From NCBI GenBank assembly GCA_029817715.1, contig JARUPY010000398.1, positions 3,192,001 to 3,256,000 on the forward strand: 64,000 bases of DNA, written 5' to 3'. Below the pieces are notes generated by a model. That model was not told the DNA's origin, did no database searches, and was given only the letters and a program-made list of their open reading frames with translations. This document shows, in pieces, positions 43,706 to 52,296 of the stretch. Position numbers and translations under genes: made by a program. The DNA is from Melastoma dodecandrum (taxonomy: Eukaryota > Streptophyta > Magnoliopsida > Myrtales > Melastomataceae). Numbering within the stretch: position 1 is the first letter of the stretch; every line of letters starts with the position of its first letter.

Positions 43706-43908
43706 GCGCCGCGTCCGTGCCGCGCGCGCGCGCGCCCGGCGGTGGCGGGAACCGGCTGGAGCTCCGGTTCGCCGGCCGGTTCGATGCCGTGGGCGGCCAA
43801 GGCCGGCGCATGCGCATCTTCGGCTTCGAACATGCGCTCGCCGTCGACCGTGACGCTCGCGCCTCCGAGCGTTACGGCGAGGCACTCGTCGGGAAGGCGA
43901 AACTTCAC
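43702..43908 (-). CDS. Small phage protein, unknown
   Basis: The 68-residue product begins MKFRLPDECLAVTLGGASVTVDGE. It overlaps the connector gene start by ATGA and ends arginine-rich. A beta-rich small protein at this place (after capsid, before connector) is common in rhizobial phages and unnamed. The overlap supports translation. Confidence 0.55.
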   Translation of the reverse strand: MKFRLPDECLAVTLGGASVTVDGERMFEAEDAHAPALAAHGIEPAGEPELQPVPATAGRARARHGRGA

Positions 43909-43918
43909 GCGCGCCGCC

Positions 43919-45421
43919 TCAGCCGTTGCCGATGTTGGTGATGAGGGCCATCGACGGCGGGAAGTGGTGCTGCAGCACCTCGTCCGCGTAGACGCCGTAT
44001 TCGTAGCGTCGCGTGCGCAGCGGCCATTCGATCTGGTAATAGTCCTGGCGCGTGCGGATCTGCATCAGATTGCCGACCCCGGCGAGTGGATAGGGCGGCG
44101 CGCTCGTCGTCATCAGGAGCGTACCGGCCGGCATGTTGGGATGCACACGAATGTCGACGACGCTGCCTCCCTGCATCGAGAAGCGGTTCAGGTAGGTGCG
44201 CACCATGATGCCGCCGCCGACCATGTCCTCGGTCACGTCGAAGACGAAGCGCTGCGCCGAATTGGCGGCGCCGGTGACGATCTTGCGCGAGATGTTCAAG
44301 GCCTCCTGGCTCGAGACCCACATCGTGTCGGGGGACAAACGATGCTGATCCCACATCTGCTTCAGCACGGCGTCGACCTCGACGATGCCTCCGGTGCCGT
44401 CCGCCGTGAGCGGCGTGCCCTGGCCGGCCGTCCCCTGCGGCTGGACGACGATCGTCGCGCCGGAATTCGGCACCAGCGCCTGCGTGAGCAGGCCGTCGAA
44501 GGCGAGCGTGTTGACCGAATTGTCGGCGCTGCCGAGCGAGGCGGCCGTTTGGATGCCCGTCGCCGTCGCGCCGATCGTGACGGAGGCGATCGAGGTCAGC
44601 GCGCCGAGAACTTCGGCGCCCGCCGTGCCCCAGAACCAGGCGTAGCCCATCGCACCCGTGACCGGCGCGACGGAGGCACGGACGAGATGCGTCGGGTTGC
44701 CGTCGTTGGCGGTCGTGATCGTCGTGTTGACGGAACGCCGCGCCGCGCCGCCACCGAACGTGTCCGTCGTGCCGTCGGCATTGGTGCGCGTGATCTGCCC
44801 CTGGATGCCCTGCGCCAGCGTGGCATTGCTGACGCCATCATGCGTCAGCGCCACGCAGATGACGCTGAGGGCGGAGTTGGCGGCGAGCGCGCCGCCCGTG
44901 CCGACGTCCGAAAGCGTCGGCGTCGGCGTCGTGCCGAGCGCGATCGAGGCGTTGCCGCCGAGGATCATCGCCTCCTCGCCGATCATCAGCGACTCGAGCC
45001 CGGTCTTGGCGGCGATCGCGCGGATGTCGTCGAAGCCCTGGCCGGCATATTGCGCCTCGAAATCGACCGAGGTCTCGACGCCGATCCCCTTGTACGCGGC
45101 GTTGTAATCCTGCGTCGCCACGGCGAGCACGCCGCCGCGGTTCGCGGCGGAGACGCCGAAGCGCAGGCCTTGCGTATTGATCGCCGTGATGGCGCGCCAC
45201 GAGGCCTGGATGCCGCCCTGGCCGGAGACGCGCGGGATCGCGTTGCGGAGCGGCGTCAGCACCGGATAGAGGAATTTGGCGCCGAGCTCGAGATCGTAGA
45301 ACGTCAAGCCGGAGCTGGCGCTCATGCTCTCGGTGAACGTCGATTTGGCCAGCATGCCGAGCGGCTTCTGCTGCGCGCTCTTGAGGCTCGTGAGAACTTC
45401 CTGAACGTTTGTACCGGGCAT
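43919..45421 (-). CDS. Major capsid protein
   Basis: The 500-residue protein starts at MPGTNVQEVLTSLKSAQQ with an AGGAGA site upstream. The N-terminal arm, the PVLTPLRNAIPRVSGQGG strand, the glycine-rich ANRGGVLAV loop and the C-terminal TRQDYYQIEWPLRTRRYEYG region fit a phage capsid subunit. It is probably HK97-fold, but the exact family is unclear. Long beta-rich insertions (residues 170-330) may form surface domains. It follows the protease, as expected. Confidence 0.75.
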   Translation of the reverse strand: MPGTNVQEVLTSLKSAQQKPLGMLAKSTFTESMSASSGLTFYDLELGAKFLYPVLTPLRNAIPRVSGQGGIQASWRAITAINTQGLRFGVSAANRGGVLAVATQDYNAAYKGIGVETSVDFEAQYAGQGFDDIRAIAAKTGLESLMIGEEAMILGGNASIALGTTPTPTLSDVGTGGALAANSALSVICVALTHDGVSNATLAQGIQGQITRTNADGTTDTFGGGAARRSVNTTITTANDGNPTHLVRASVAPVTGAMGYAWFWGTAGAEVLGALTSIASVTIGATATGIQTAASLGSADNSVNTLAFDGLLTQALVPNSGATIVVQPQGTAGQGTPLTADGTGGIVEVDAVLKQMWDQHRLSPDTMWVSSQEALNISRKIVTGAANSAQRFVFDVTEDMVGGGIMVRTYLNRFSMQGGSVVDIRVHPNMPAGTLLMTTSAPPYPLAGVGNLMQIRTRQDYYQIEWPLRTRRYEYGVYADEVLQHHFPPSMALITNIGNG

Positions 45422-45583
45422 CTCTGTCTCCTGGACGTGAAGGATCGGCCCGCCGCGGCTGCGGCAGGAGCAAACGGGATCGGGGCGGGAACGGCGATCG
45501 TCCCGGCGCATCGAAAGGGTGCGAGATGTCGGGGGACGCGCGAGGCTCCCCGCCCCGAAGACGAAAAAGGAGAGGCGCCCGGC

Positions 45584-46420
45584 CTAGCGGGTCTGCCGCT
45601 GCGCCAGTTTGATGGCCAACAGGCTGAGCGTGTGCGGGTCGGCGAGGAGCCCCTCGAGACCGTCGGCGCCGTCCTCGTGCTTGGCGATGGCGCGCGGCGC
45701 GGCCGCGAAGGGAAGGGGCTGCGGCTGATCCTCGATGCGCTTCAGCCGCGCGGAGAGATCGGCGAACGAGGTCATCAACTGATCGGCGAGTCGGTCGAAC
45801 CGCTTCGCCAGGTCGCCACCGCCTATGCTCTTATGCGCCGCGCATTCGGCGCCGAGCTCGACCGAGGTGTCGTGCATCGCCTGGATGCGGGTCTGGTCGG
45901 CGGCGCTGTTGCGGGCGCCGAGTTTCTCCACCGCGAAGCGGCGCACCTCGACCGAGCCGTCCGCCTTGACCATCTCGAAGCGGGCCTCGGCGAGACAGGG
46001 CAGGTCGACGAGGGAGATCTCGGCCGGGTCGGCGGTGTAGCGCGTCGCGCCCTCGCCGTCCGTCCAGCGCTTGAGGTAGCGCCCGCCCTGGCTGAAGCCG
46101 GTGTAGACGCCTTCCTCCACCTTCTTCCACTCGGCGTCGTCGACGACCTTGGCGCAGATCTCGATCTTCTTGGCGGCGTCGTTGAAGGCGAGCGACGTGA
46201 CCTTGCCGGCGGCGATCTTGCCGTGCATGGCGCGCAGGTTGCCGTAGGACTTGCCGCCCGACGAGGTGGCGATCGCGGACGACCATTTCTCGTAATAGGG
46301 TTTGGTCGAGGCGTAATCGCAGATCTCGCCGGCGCGGTCGGCGATCTCCGCTGTCGCGACGCCGTAGACGAGCCGCTGCGCGGCATCGACCTTGGTGATG
46401 GGGATATCGAGGTTGAGCAT
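45584..46420 (-). CDS. Prohead maturation protease (XkdF/HK97-protease-like)
   Basis: The 278-residue protein begins MLNLDIPITKVDAAQRLVYG, the usual start of phage serine proteases with VYGVA. Putative catalytic histidine and serine are in NLRAMHGK and VYTGFSQGG. ISLVDLPCLAEARFEMVKADG completes the protease fold by about residue 150. The remaining 130 residues are helical and could act as a scaffold domain. It lies before the capsid gene. An inverted repeat separates it from the decayed block upstream. Confidence 0.7.
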   Translation of the reverse strand: MLNLDIPITKVDAAQRLVYGVATAEIADRAGEICDYASTKPYYEKWSSAIATSSGGKSYGNLRAMHGKIAAGKVTSLAFNDAAKKIEICAKVVDDAEWKKVEEGVYTGFSQGGRYLKRWTDGEGATRYTADPAEISLVDLPCLAEARFEMVKADGSVEVRRFAVEKLGARNSAADQTRIQAMHDTSVELGAECAAHKSIGGGDLAKRFDRLADQLMTSFADLSARLKRIEDQPQPLPFAAAPRAIAKHEDGADGLEGLLADPHTLSLLAIKLAQRQTR

Positions 46421-46452
46421 GATAGTCTCCCGAGATGAATGAATGTCGAAGC

Positions 46453-46541
46453 CCCGTCATTGCGAGCGCAGCGAAGCAATCCAGGGGCCGCAGATCGAAA
46501 CCCGCAGCCCTGGATTGCTTCGCTGCGCTCGCAATGACGGG
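46453..46541. repeat. Perfect 34-bp inverted repeat (palindromic repeat element)
   Basis: Arms 46453-46486 and 46508-46541 are exact reverse complements (34 bp each) with a 21-base loop. The outer part contains GTCATTGCGAGCGCAGCGAA, a sequence type known as dispersed intergenic palindromes in Rhizobiales. It would form a very stable hairpin and may terminate or attenuate the leftward transcript between the decayed block and the protease. Confidence 0.85.
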
Positions 46542-46618
46542 AAGGTTTGCTTTATCTGTTGGTCGTGTCGGCGATGGTGTCCTTGCGGGTCAGCCTCGCG
46601 TCGATACGTGTGCCTTCG

Positions 46619-46957
46619 TTACTCGTAGCGAATCATGAAGGCCGATCCGACATAGTCGACCGTGAGAGGCCCCGTGAGCACCGAGCCCGGTCTCAAGACG
46701 AGCCGGTCGAAGACGTCGCCGATCGCGACCGGCTCGCAGATGGCGCAATCATCCTCTGCGAGATCCTGGACCCGTACGAACGAAAGCGCGAAGCCGTCGC
46801 CGTGCTCGGTGATTGTCCCATCGTGCGCCGTCGAAAAGCAGCGCCGATAATAGGACAGCATCGGAATGTGGCCGGACATGTCGCGCACGCGTGCGAGCAC
46901 CGCAGCGTTCTGAGAGATCTTGTCGATGGCGGAGGCGCTGATCGTGACGCGGGACAT
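46619..46957 (-). CDS. Unknown protein in low-GC patch
   Basis: The 112-residue product (MSRVTISASAIDKISQNAAV to VDYVGSAFMIRYE) has normal composition. It contains two cysteine-histidine-poor beta stretches and DDCAICEPVAIGDVFDRL. No family recognised. It is the last gene of the foreign patch between portal and protease. Confidence 0.5.
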   Translation of the reverse strand: MSRVTISASAIDKISQNAAVLARVRDMSGHIPMLSYYRRCFSTAHDGTITEHGDGFALSFVRVQDLAEDDCAICEPVAIGDVFDRLVLRPGSVLTGPLTVDYVGSAFMIRYE

Positions 46958-47047
46958 TACGGGACCGATGGCCGGAAATCATCGAACGAAACTGTTTACC
47001 CGATCGGCCGCATGTCACCTATCAACGCGGTCGAGCCGAGCTTCACG

Positions 47048-47389
47048 TCAGTCGCCGGATGGCTGCCCGTCACGTCCGCGAGGGTTTCTCTCACGACCGG
47101 CACGTTTGCGCCGGTTGTCGCGATTGTTCTCGACGACCTCGCGAATGAACTTCGACCGAGCATATTCGGCGGAGGTGTAGATCGCGTTGGATTCCAGCCG
47201 ATGGGACAGGAAGCCGTTTTGCCGTGCGAGTTCTTCCGAGACCAAGAGAACGCACGCCCGTTCATCGCCCCCGCGGAGACGAAGGCCGAGATACGCTGCG
47301 GCAGCCGTAATTTCGTGCTCGATCGGCGCGTCGCCTTCCAGGCCTATGTTGAACTTGGCGAGTAAGGCGAACCTAGGATCAAAGTTCAT
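47048..47389 (-). CDS. Unknown protein, possibly frameshifted near its end
   Basis: The 113-residue frame starts MNFDPRFALLAKFNIGLEGD and remains natural to about residue 93 (VSEELARQNGFLSHRLESNA, then IYTSAEYARSKFIREVVENN). The last 20 residues are arginine-rich and look out of frame. In another frame the sequence ETLADVTGSHPATDVKLGST continues to a stop at 46996, which looks native. A frameshift near 47110 is therefore likely. Function unknown. Confidence 0.4.
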   Translation of the reverse strand: MNFDPRFALLAKFNIGLEGDAPIEHEITAAAAYLGLRLRGGDERACVLLVSEELARQNGFLSHRLESNAIYTSAEYARSKFIREVVENNRDNRRKRAGRERNPRGRDGQPSGD

Positions 47390-47565
47390 GGACGAAGCCG
47401 CTCACGCATTCGGGCCTCCACGAGGCGCTTCTTCGTGTCGCGCACGCGCGGCGTTCAGTCACCCGAAGGTCGCTCGGCCTGTTCCTCCGCATCACTCGCT
47501 AATAAATCCGTTCGAACATCAACCGAGCGTCGTATTCCTGATGCGGCTAGCGCACATTGGCGGCT
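47386..47565 (-). other. Coding remnant with two in-frame stops
   Basis: After the TGA ending the gene at 47566, the same frame continues with coding-like residues (VDVRTDLLASDAEEQAERP) to a TGA at 47455. A further 22 codons (RVRDTKKRLVEARMRERLRP) follow to a TGA overlapping the next ATG. No start codon serves these pieces. This looks like a gene broken by nonsense changes. Confidence 0.4.
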
Positions 47566-47922
47566 TCACCGCAACACAACGTGCCCATCGCCATCAAGAT
47601 CAATGATCTTTTGCGAAAATTGCGTGACAACGGCCGAGGGAATGAGCACTGTATAGCGCAAAGTGCCGGCCTGTTCGACCGCGCCCTCGGGGATCTGGCG
47701 CTTACTGTAGGCGCCGATATCGAGGCCGGCCCCCATATCCACCCAGGGTCCATCTTTGCCGGTTCGCATCTCTCTGCCTTCACACCATATAAAAGCCGTT
47801 ACAAACCCGGACGGGATGGAAGCTTGGAATTGCGTTGCGAGTCCGATCGCAGCGGAGGTGGGGCGGACCGTTCCTCGAGGCGTAAACGCTGCGAGTGGAA
47901 GTGGGTCGTCATCAACTGACAT
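47566..47922 (-). CDS. Unknown protein in low-GC patch
   Basis: The 118-residue product starts MSVDDDPLPLAAFTPRGT with a GAGGTGA site upstream. It has a beta-rich body (FVTAFIWCEGREM and RYTVLIPSAVVTQFSQKIID). No family recognised. In-frame remnant sequence follows its stop, so it may be a shortened form of a longer protein. Confidence 0.5.
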   Translation of the reverse strand: MSVDDDPLPLAAFTPRGTVRPTSAAIGLATQFQASIPSGFVTAFIWCEGREMRTGKDGPWVDMGAGLDIGAYSKRQIPEGAVEQAGTLRYTVLIPSAVVTQFSQKIIDLDGDGHVVLR

Positions 47923-47930
47923 GTTTCACC

Positions 47931-48224
47931 TCAGGGTTGTCTGAAGAGACCGGGAAGCTCCTTGCCAATGCTACGCCGCAAGATGGCATCTCCGTTCGGA
48001 CAGTCGTAAGTCGCTTGGAAAATCGTCAACCCGTCGACCACGGTCTTACTGCTATCTCCTTTGACACAGATCGGAATGACTGTCCCCGCGAAATATTGTC
48101 GATTGGGAAGTCGGGTATGGGCATCCGAGGACGAAGAGAGATTCGTCCCACTCCGCGAAGGCGCAAAGCGACCACCTTGACGATCGACGGTGCCGGCCGG
48201 CCAGCGCGGATGCGCGTCCTCCTC
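47931..48224 (-). other. In-frame 97-codon continuation of the portal gene beyond a TAG stop
   Basis: Directly after the portal TAG (48225-48227) the same frame stays open for 97 codons to a TGA at 47931. It begins EEDAHPRWPAGTVDRQGGRF, which matches the HPRWPAG-x-DxQGGRFAP motif found in rhizobial prophage proteins. No ATG, GTG or TTG lies before or inside this motif in frame, so it has no start of its own despite an AGGAGGAGG run. It is either a C-terminal part of the portal cut off by a nonsense change, or made by read-through. Confidence 0.5.
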
Positions 48225-49601
48225 CTAGACTTTGCCGATCGGCGTCCCCGCCTCCGCCCCCACGGCCACATACCCCTGCCCCGTCAGCGCCATCGGCGTG
48301 TCGGCGGCGGCATTCGCCAGCGGCGGCCGGCCGAGCGCGGCGCGCGCCTCGTTGAGGGTCAGGATGCCGCGGCTCGTGTAGCTCGCGAGCACCTGCTCCT
48401 GCGCTTGCGGGTCGACCGTTTCCTCCGGCGTCCAGGCGAATTCGAGACCAGGGGCGTCGAACTCGCGGGCGAGGATCTCGTCGACGAGGCCCTTCACCCA
48501 GGCGAGGATCGGCGCGAAGCCTTCCTCGACCGCCAGGGTCTTCTGCACCTCGGCGGTGGCGCGGTTCATCTGCGGCACGAGGGCCTGCGGCGAGACCGAG
48601 AAGGCGAAGCAGACGATGCGCGCGAGCCAGTCGTCGAAGGCGTTCTTGAGCTCCGGCTCCTTCGTCTGCACGAAGCTCTTCGCCATGCCGCCGGGGATGA
48701 ATTTGGCGCGCCGCCGCCGTCCGGCGTCGCCGGAGAAATAGGTGTCCCAATATTTCTGGTAGGTCGCGATCTGGTCCGGCGTCCAACCGTCCGGCACGCC
48801 GATCATCGAGTCGGGAATCGAGCCTTCGGTGAAATAGTCCATCAGAAACAGCTGACGGCGCAGCGCGATATTCACCGTCGTGACGATCTGCTCGACCGGC
48901 GAGAAGCCGTAGGCCCGGTTGAGACGCGGATTGCGTGGCCGATAGACGAGGTCGCGCGCGGTGTAGTCGACGGCGGGCACGCCCTTGAGCACCTGCTGGT
49001 AGGCGACCGGCCAGGTCACGCCATCCGGCCCCTCGCTCGGCTCGGGCGTCCGGCCCCAGGCGTCGAGCACCGGCTTGATGGTCGCCCCGTCGATCGGCAG
49101 CAGGCCGACGAGCCGGCCGGCGCGATCCCGACGGCAATAGAGCGCGGGCGCGTCGATGACGAAGAGCTCCTCGAGCAGAAGCCGCAGCCAGTCGGCCCAG
49201 GCACGGCGCCCGTCCGGCCGCTGAAAGAAGGCGGTGGCCGCCGCGATCGCCGCATCGCCCGCGCCGACCCCGGCGCGCGGCCGGATCGACCAGGCGAGGC
49301 GCGCGACCTGATCCTTGCGCGTCTCGATGACGAGGCGCAGCAGGTCCCACCCGTCGGCGAGCTGGCGCAGCGTCGCGAAGGAGACGGCGCCGACGCGCGG
49401 CTCCAGATTGAGATTGTAGCCGGAGGGATAGTCCCACTGGCGTCCCGCCACGTCCGCCGGGGCGCTCGCGGCGGGCGGCGCGAGCGGCCCGAACCAGTCG
49501 GCGCCCTCGCGGCCGCCGCCGTGCCGGCGCGCGGCGAAGGAGAGGCTCACCTGATACGGGTCGAGCGTCCACGACGCCCGACCGCTCGTGCGATCGACCA
49601 T
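48225..49601 (-). CDS. Phage portal protein
   Basis: The 458-residue protein forms the dodecameric DNA gate of the capsid. Typical portal features are WDLLRLVIETRKDQVARLAW, the DAPALYCRRDRAGRLVGLLP strand pair, YRPRNPRLNRAYGFSPVEQI, and the clip/stem region SVSPQALVPQMNRATAEVQK. The C-terminus is rich in small residues. The stop is a TAG with meaningful in-frame sequence after it. It lies 49 bp after the terminase stop. Confidence 0.85.
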   Translation of the reverse strand: MVDRTSGRASWTLDPYQVSLSFAARRHGGGREGADWFGPLAPPAASAPADVAGRQWDYPSGYNLNLEPRVGAVSFATLRQLADGWDLLRLVIETRKDQVARLAWSIRPRAGVGAGDAAIAAATAFFQRPDGRRAWADWLRLLLEELFVIDAPALYCRRDRAGRLVGLLPIDGATIKPVLDAWGRTPEPSEGPDGVTWPVAYQQVLKGVPAVDYTARDLVYRPRNPRLNRAYGFSPVEQIVTTVNIALRRQLFLMDYFTEGSIPDSMIGVPDGWTPDQIATYQKYWDTYFSGDAGRRRRAKFIPGGMAKSFVQTKEPELKNAFDDWLARIVCFAFSVSPQALVPQMNRATAEVQKTLAVEEGFAPILAWVKGLVDEILAREFDAPGLEFAWTPEETVDPQAQEQVLASYTSRGILTLNEARAALGRPPLANAAADTPMALTGQGYVAVGAEAGTPIGKV

Positions 49602-49650
49602 TTGGGATCAAACTCCATGATGACGAACACCTCACACTCGGCGAGAGGGT

Positions 49651-51072
49651 TCAAGCGGGCTCGCAGGCCCGCTCGTAGAATCCGATGATGCCCGTGCCGG
49701 CGGCGTCCAGCGCGAACAGCGACGTCAGCGCCCAGATCGCGGCATCGGCGTGGTCGGGGCTGCCGGAGCCGGCATAGCCGGCGGAAGAGAAGGCGCAGAG
49801 CTCATCCTCGAGCTCGGCGAAGCGCCCGACGTGGTGCACGTGGCCGAGCGCGTAGCGTACGCTGACGGGCTCGGCGCGCACCGCCTTGCCGCGCGTCGCG
49901 ACGACCTCCTTGATCGGCACGTTGGGGTCGATCGCCTTCAGCGTCGCCACCACCATGTCGCCGCCGTAGTTCACCTCGGCGACGATCGTGCTCGCGCCGA
50001 ACTCGTGGTAGGCCGTCACTGCGCGCCGGCTCCAGGTCTCGGGCGCGCCACGGCAGGAGCGATCGGCGAGCACGTAGGCATCGCCGTCCTTGCCGAGCGC
50101 GGCGACGATGATGCCCGTCGTGTCGTTGTTCTGCTTGTGGCCGCCGGCCGGATCCACCGCGACCACGGTCCGTTCGATCTCGTGCGAGGGCAGACTGTCC
50201 GGCGCGCGGCGGTGGCGGTCGATCACCTCGTAGGACCAGAGCGCGTCCTCCGTCGCCTCGACATAGACGCCTTCGTAAAAGCGGCGGCGCTGGCGCTCCG
50301 GCAGCCGCTCGAGACTGGCGAGGAAGGCCGGCGACAGATTGGCCGCATTGTCGCGCGGGTTGAGAAACGCCCGCGCATAAGCGTCGGCATCGCTCAGCGG
50401 CTGCATCGTGAGCGGATCGCGCCGCTCGCCGAAGAGCACGTTGGTCCAATGCGCCTTCGTCGTCGGGTTCAAGTCGACATAGGCGCGCTGCACGAGGCCA
50501 GGCACCGTCTGGGCGAGACGCGTCCACGCGACGAGCGCGCTTTCGTAGGGGATCTGCGAGGCCTCGTTCAAGAAGACGCTCGCATATTCGAGGCCCAGAA
50601 TCTTCTCGACGCGCTCGTCGTCGTCGAGTCCGCCGATGTTGATGCGCGAGCCGTTCTGAAGCGCGAAATAGCCGTCGCCGCGATGCTCCTTCAGATGCGC
50701 CCAGGGAAAGCACATCCGCGCGACCTTCGGCAGCGTGTCCTGCGCGATCGAGGCCTTGGCGGCGTTGGCGTGCAGACGCAGGATCGCATGGCGGGACTCC
50801 GGGAAATGGAGGGCGCGCTCCAGGATCGCCCGGACGATCAGAAACGTCTTGCCCGAGCGCGTGCCCCCGCAAAGGCAGGTGAAGCGCTGGGGGCCCTCCA
50901 GCAGATGCCGCGCAGCCTCCTGCGCGGTGCCGAAGTGCACCATGGGACGGATCGGATTTTGGGGGTGGTCCGGAGCGCCGACACAGTTCGGGCTCGGCAT
51001 GCGCGCATTAGGGCGTCCAAATCCGTCCAGCGTCAACGCCCTTTTTTTGCCCCTCGGTTTGAGGTGCGACAT
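49651..51072 (-). CDS. Terminase large subunit
   Basis: The 473-residue packaging motor has Walker A GGTRSGKTFLI near residue 69 and Walker B ASVFLNEASQIP near residue 165. The RNase-H-like nuclease domain has TVVAVDPAGG and DHADAAIWALTSL as metal-binding acidic residues. It is the first phage structural gene. No small terminase gene is found upstream; a DUF6894 gene lies there instead. The start is uncertain: the ATG at 51072 lacks a good ribosome-binding site, and ATG 50943 is another choice. Confidence 0.88.
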   Translation of the reverse strand: MSHLKPRGKKRALTLDGFGRPNARMPSPNCVGAPDHPQNPIRPMVHFGTAQEAARHLLEGPQRFTCLCGGTRSGKTFLIVRAILERALHFPESRHAILRLHANAAKASIAQDTLPKVARMCFPWAHLKEHRGDGYFALQNGSRINIGGLDDDERVEKILGLEYASVFLNEASQIPYESALVAWTRLAQTVPGLVQRAYVDLNPTTKAHWTNVLFGERRDPLTMQPLSDADAYARAFLNPRDNAANLSPAFLASLERLPERQRRRFYEGVYVEATEDALWSYEVIDRHRRAPDSLPSHEIERTVVAVDPAGGHKQNNDTTGIIVAALGKDGDAYVLADRSCRGAPETWSRRAVTAYHEFGASTIVAEVNYGGDMVVATLKAIDPNVPIKEVVATRGKAVRAEPVSVRYALGHVHHVGRFAELEDELCAFSSAGYAGSGSPDHADAAIWALTSLFALDAAGTGIIGFYERACEPA

Positions 51073-51104
51073 CTTTCAGAGGAGAAGATGTGCAATCGTG
51101 CGGC

Positions 51105-51344
51105 TCACCAACGGACGTCGGAGTCGAACGCGAGGATCACGATCGTGAAGAGCAGCCGCTCGCGTTCGTTCGAGACCGCGATCCGCATCTCCCGTCCCGC
51201 CCCGACATATTCGGGGTGATCGCGCAGCGTGCCTGCGGCACACTGGATCGCCTCCAGCCGGGCCGCCTGCAGATCCGGGCATTCCGTTCCGTTCGTGTCC
51301 GGCTGGAAGCCGCCGTCGATGCGGTGGAAGAAGTCGCGCGCCAA
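51105..51344 (-). CDS. DUF6894 small protein
   Basis: The 79-residue protein (MARDFFHRIDGGFQPDTNGT) shows the DUF6894 pattern: an aromatic start, an F-D-G-x-x-x-D-x-x-G-x-E-C stretch (TECPDLQAARLEAIQC) and a C-terminal LFTIVILAFD strand. These small proteins are abundant in Hyphomicrobiales and uncharacterised. It lies 32 bp before the terminase on the same strand. Confidence 0.7.
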   Translation of the reverse strand: MARDFFHRIDGGFQPDTNGTECPDLQAARLEAIQCAAGTLRDHPEYVGAGREMRIAVSNERERLLFTIVILAFDSDVRW

Positions 51345-51509
51345 GGCGACCTGCTCTTTTGGGAGGGCGCACGACCCTAGGCGCTCGCGCCGCCCTCGAT
51401 CTTAGCTTTTCATCGTGCCGCGCCGCGGTCGCTCACAACCACCGCGTGCCCGAACCACAACTCCCATGCGCTGTGAACAGCGGGCGTTCCGTGGATTCCT
51501 CGACGGCGG

Positions 51510-52280
51510 GTGTGTTGCGCAGCGTCGTCGTTCGTGTCGCGTCTTTGTTGTTGCTTCGTTCTTTGCGTTGCGCTCGGCGTGCCGGGCGCGGCCACGGCCG
51601 GCGCGTTCATGCTGCCCGAGGGGACCGGGCAGTTCATCGCCGGCATCGGGTATTCGGAAGGCTCGCGCCGGTTCGATCCCTCCGGTCAGGCGCTGGCGGG
51701 TCCGACCGTCCGCAAGCTCGAGGCCGGCGGCTTTCTCGAATACGGGCTCACGCCGGAGCTGAGCCTCGTTCTCGCGCCGACGCTCGACCATGCCTACGAT
51801 GCGCTGCCCGGCAACACGGTCACCGGCTCGCAGAGCAGCGCGTTCGGCGCCCGGCTGCTGCTCTACGGGACGCCGGAGCGTTCGATCGCGGTGCAGGCGC
51901 TCGTCGAGCCCATGCAGGGCGGCGCGACGGATGTCCGCCTCATGCTCGGCCAGGCCTTGACGGTGTTCGGCTGGCCGGCCTTCGTCGATGCCGAGCCCGG
52001 AGCCCGCCTGCGCGCCGCGCCCAACAGCTCCGAGGCGCGGCTCGATCTGACGGTCGGACTTCGGCCGAGGGAGGACTGGCTCGTCCTGTTCCAAACCTTT
52101 TCGAGCTTCGCCGCCGCGAGCGGTCCGTCCGACCGGCAGAGCGACACCAAGCTGCAGCTCAGCCTCGTCCACGACATCTCGGCCGCATGGTCCGTGCAGA
52201 TCGGCGCGTTCCGCACGATGGCCGGTCGGGACGCTCTCGAGGAGATGGGGCCGCTGGTCGCGATCTGGCGGCGCTTCTGA
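51510..52280 (+). CDS. Exported outer-membrane-like beta protein, unknown
   Basis: The roughly 256-residue product has a hydrophobic signal sequence ending GAATAGAF. A beta-strand pattern with alternating hydrophobics (QFIAGIGYSEGSRRF, EYGLTPELSLVLAPTLD, SAWSVQIGAFRTM) and a C-terminal phenylalanine (LVAIWRRF) fit an outer-membrane barrel. The start is a GTG at 51510 or, giving a neater signal peptide, at 51534. No neighbours suggest the cargo. Confidence 0.6.
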   Translation: MCCAASSFVSRLCCCFVLCVALGVPGAATAGAFMLPEGTGQFIAGIGYSEGSRRFDPSGQALAGPTVRKLEAGGFLEYGLTPELSLVLAPTLDHAYDALPGNTVTGSQSSAFGARLLLYGTPERSIAVQALVEPMQGGATDVRLMLGQALTVFGWPAFVDAEPGARLRAAPNSSEARLDLTVGLRPREDWLVLFQTFSSFAAASGPSDRQSDTKLQLSLVHDISAAWSVQIGAFRTMAGRDALEEMGPLVAIWRRF

Positions 52281-52296
52281 GCCGCGCTCGAGCGCG

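Larger units (their letters stand above)
23868..51072 (-). mobile_element. Prophage / gene-transfer-agent-like block, leftward, apparently lacking integration and replication genes
   Basis: About 24-27 kb of leftward genes run in virion-assembly order: large terminase, portal, protease, capsid, connectors, tail tube, chaperones, tape measure, tail tip, fibre and endolysin, mostly with 4-bp overlaps. The tail-tip order (TIM barrel, DUF2460, DUF2163, NlpC/P60, J-like) matches gene transfer agents and rhizobial siphoviruses. No integrase, excisionase, repressor, replication gene, small terminase, tRNA or flanking direct repeat is visible. The structural core is 27294-51072. Inclusion of the unknown genes 23868-27118 is less certain. 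Three patches of foreign genes interrupt it. Confidence 0.8.

Noticed and set aside
43367..46438. Plus-strand frame of over 1000 codons antisense to capsid and protease
   Set aside because: Shadow of GC-rich phage genes; no recognisable protein sequence.
47895..49688. Plus-strand frame of about 600 codons over the portal gene
   Set aside because: Antisense shadow of the portal; composition and lack of motifs argue against it.
23777..51104. Search for an integrase, excisionase, phage repressor and direct-repeat attachment sites at the phage block edges
   Set aside because: No recombinase motifs or repeated edge sequences were seen; boundaries remain undefined.
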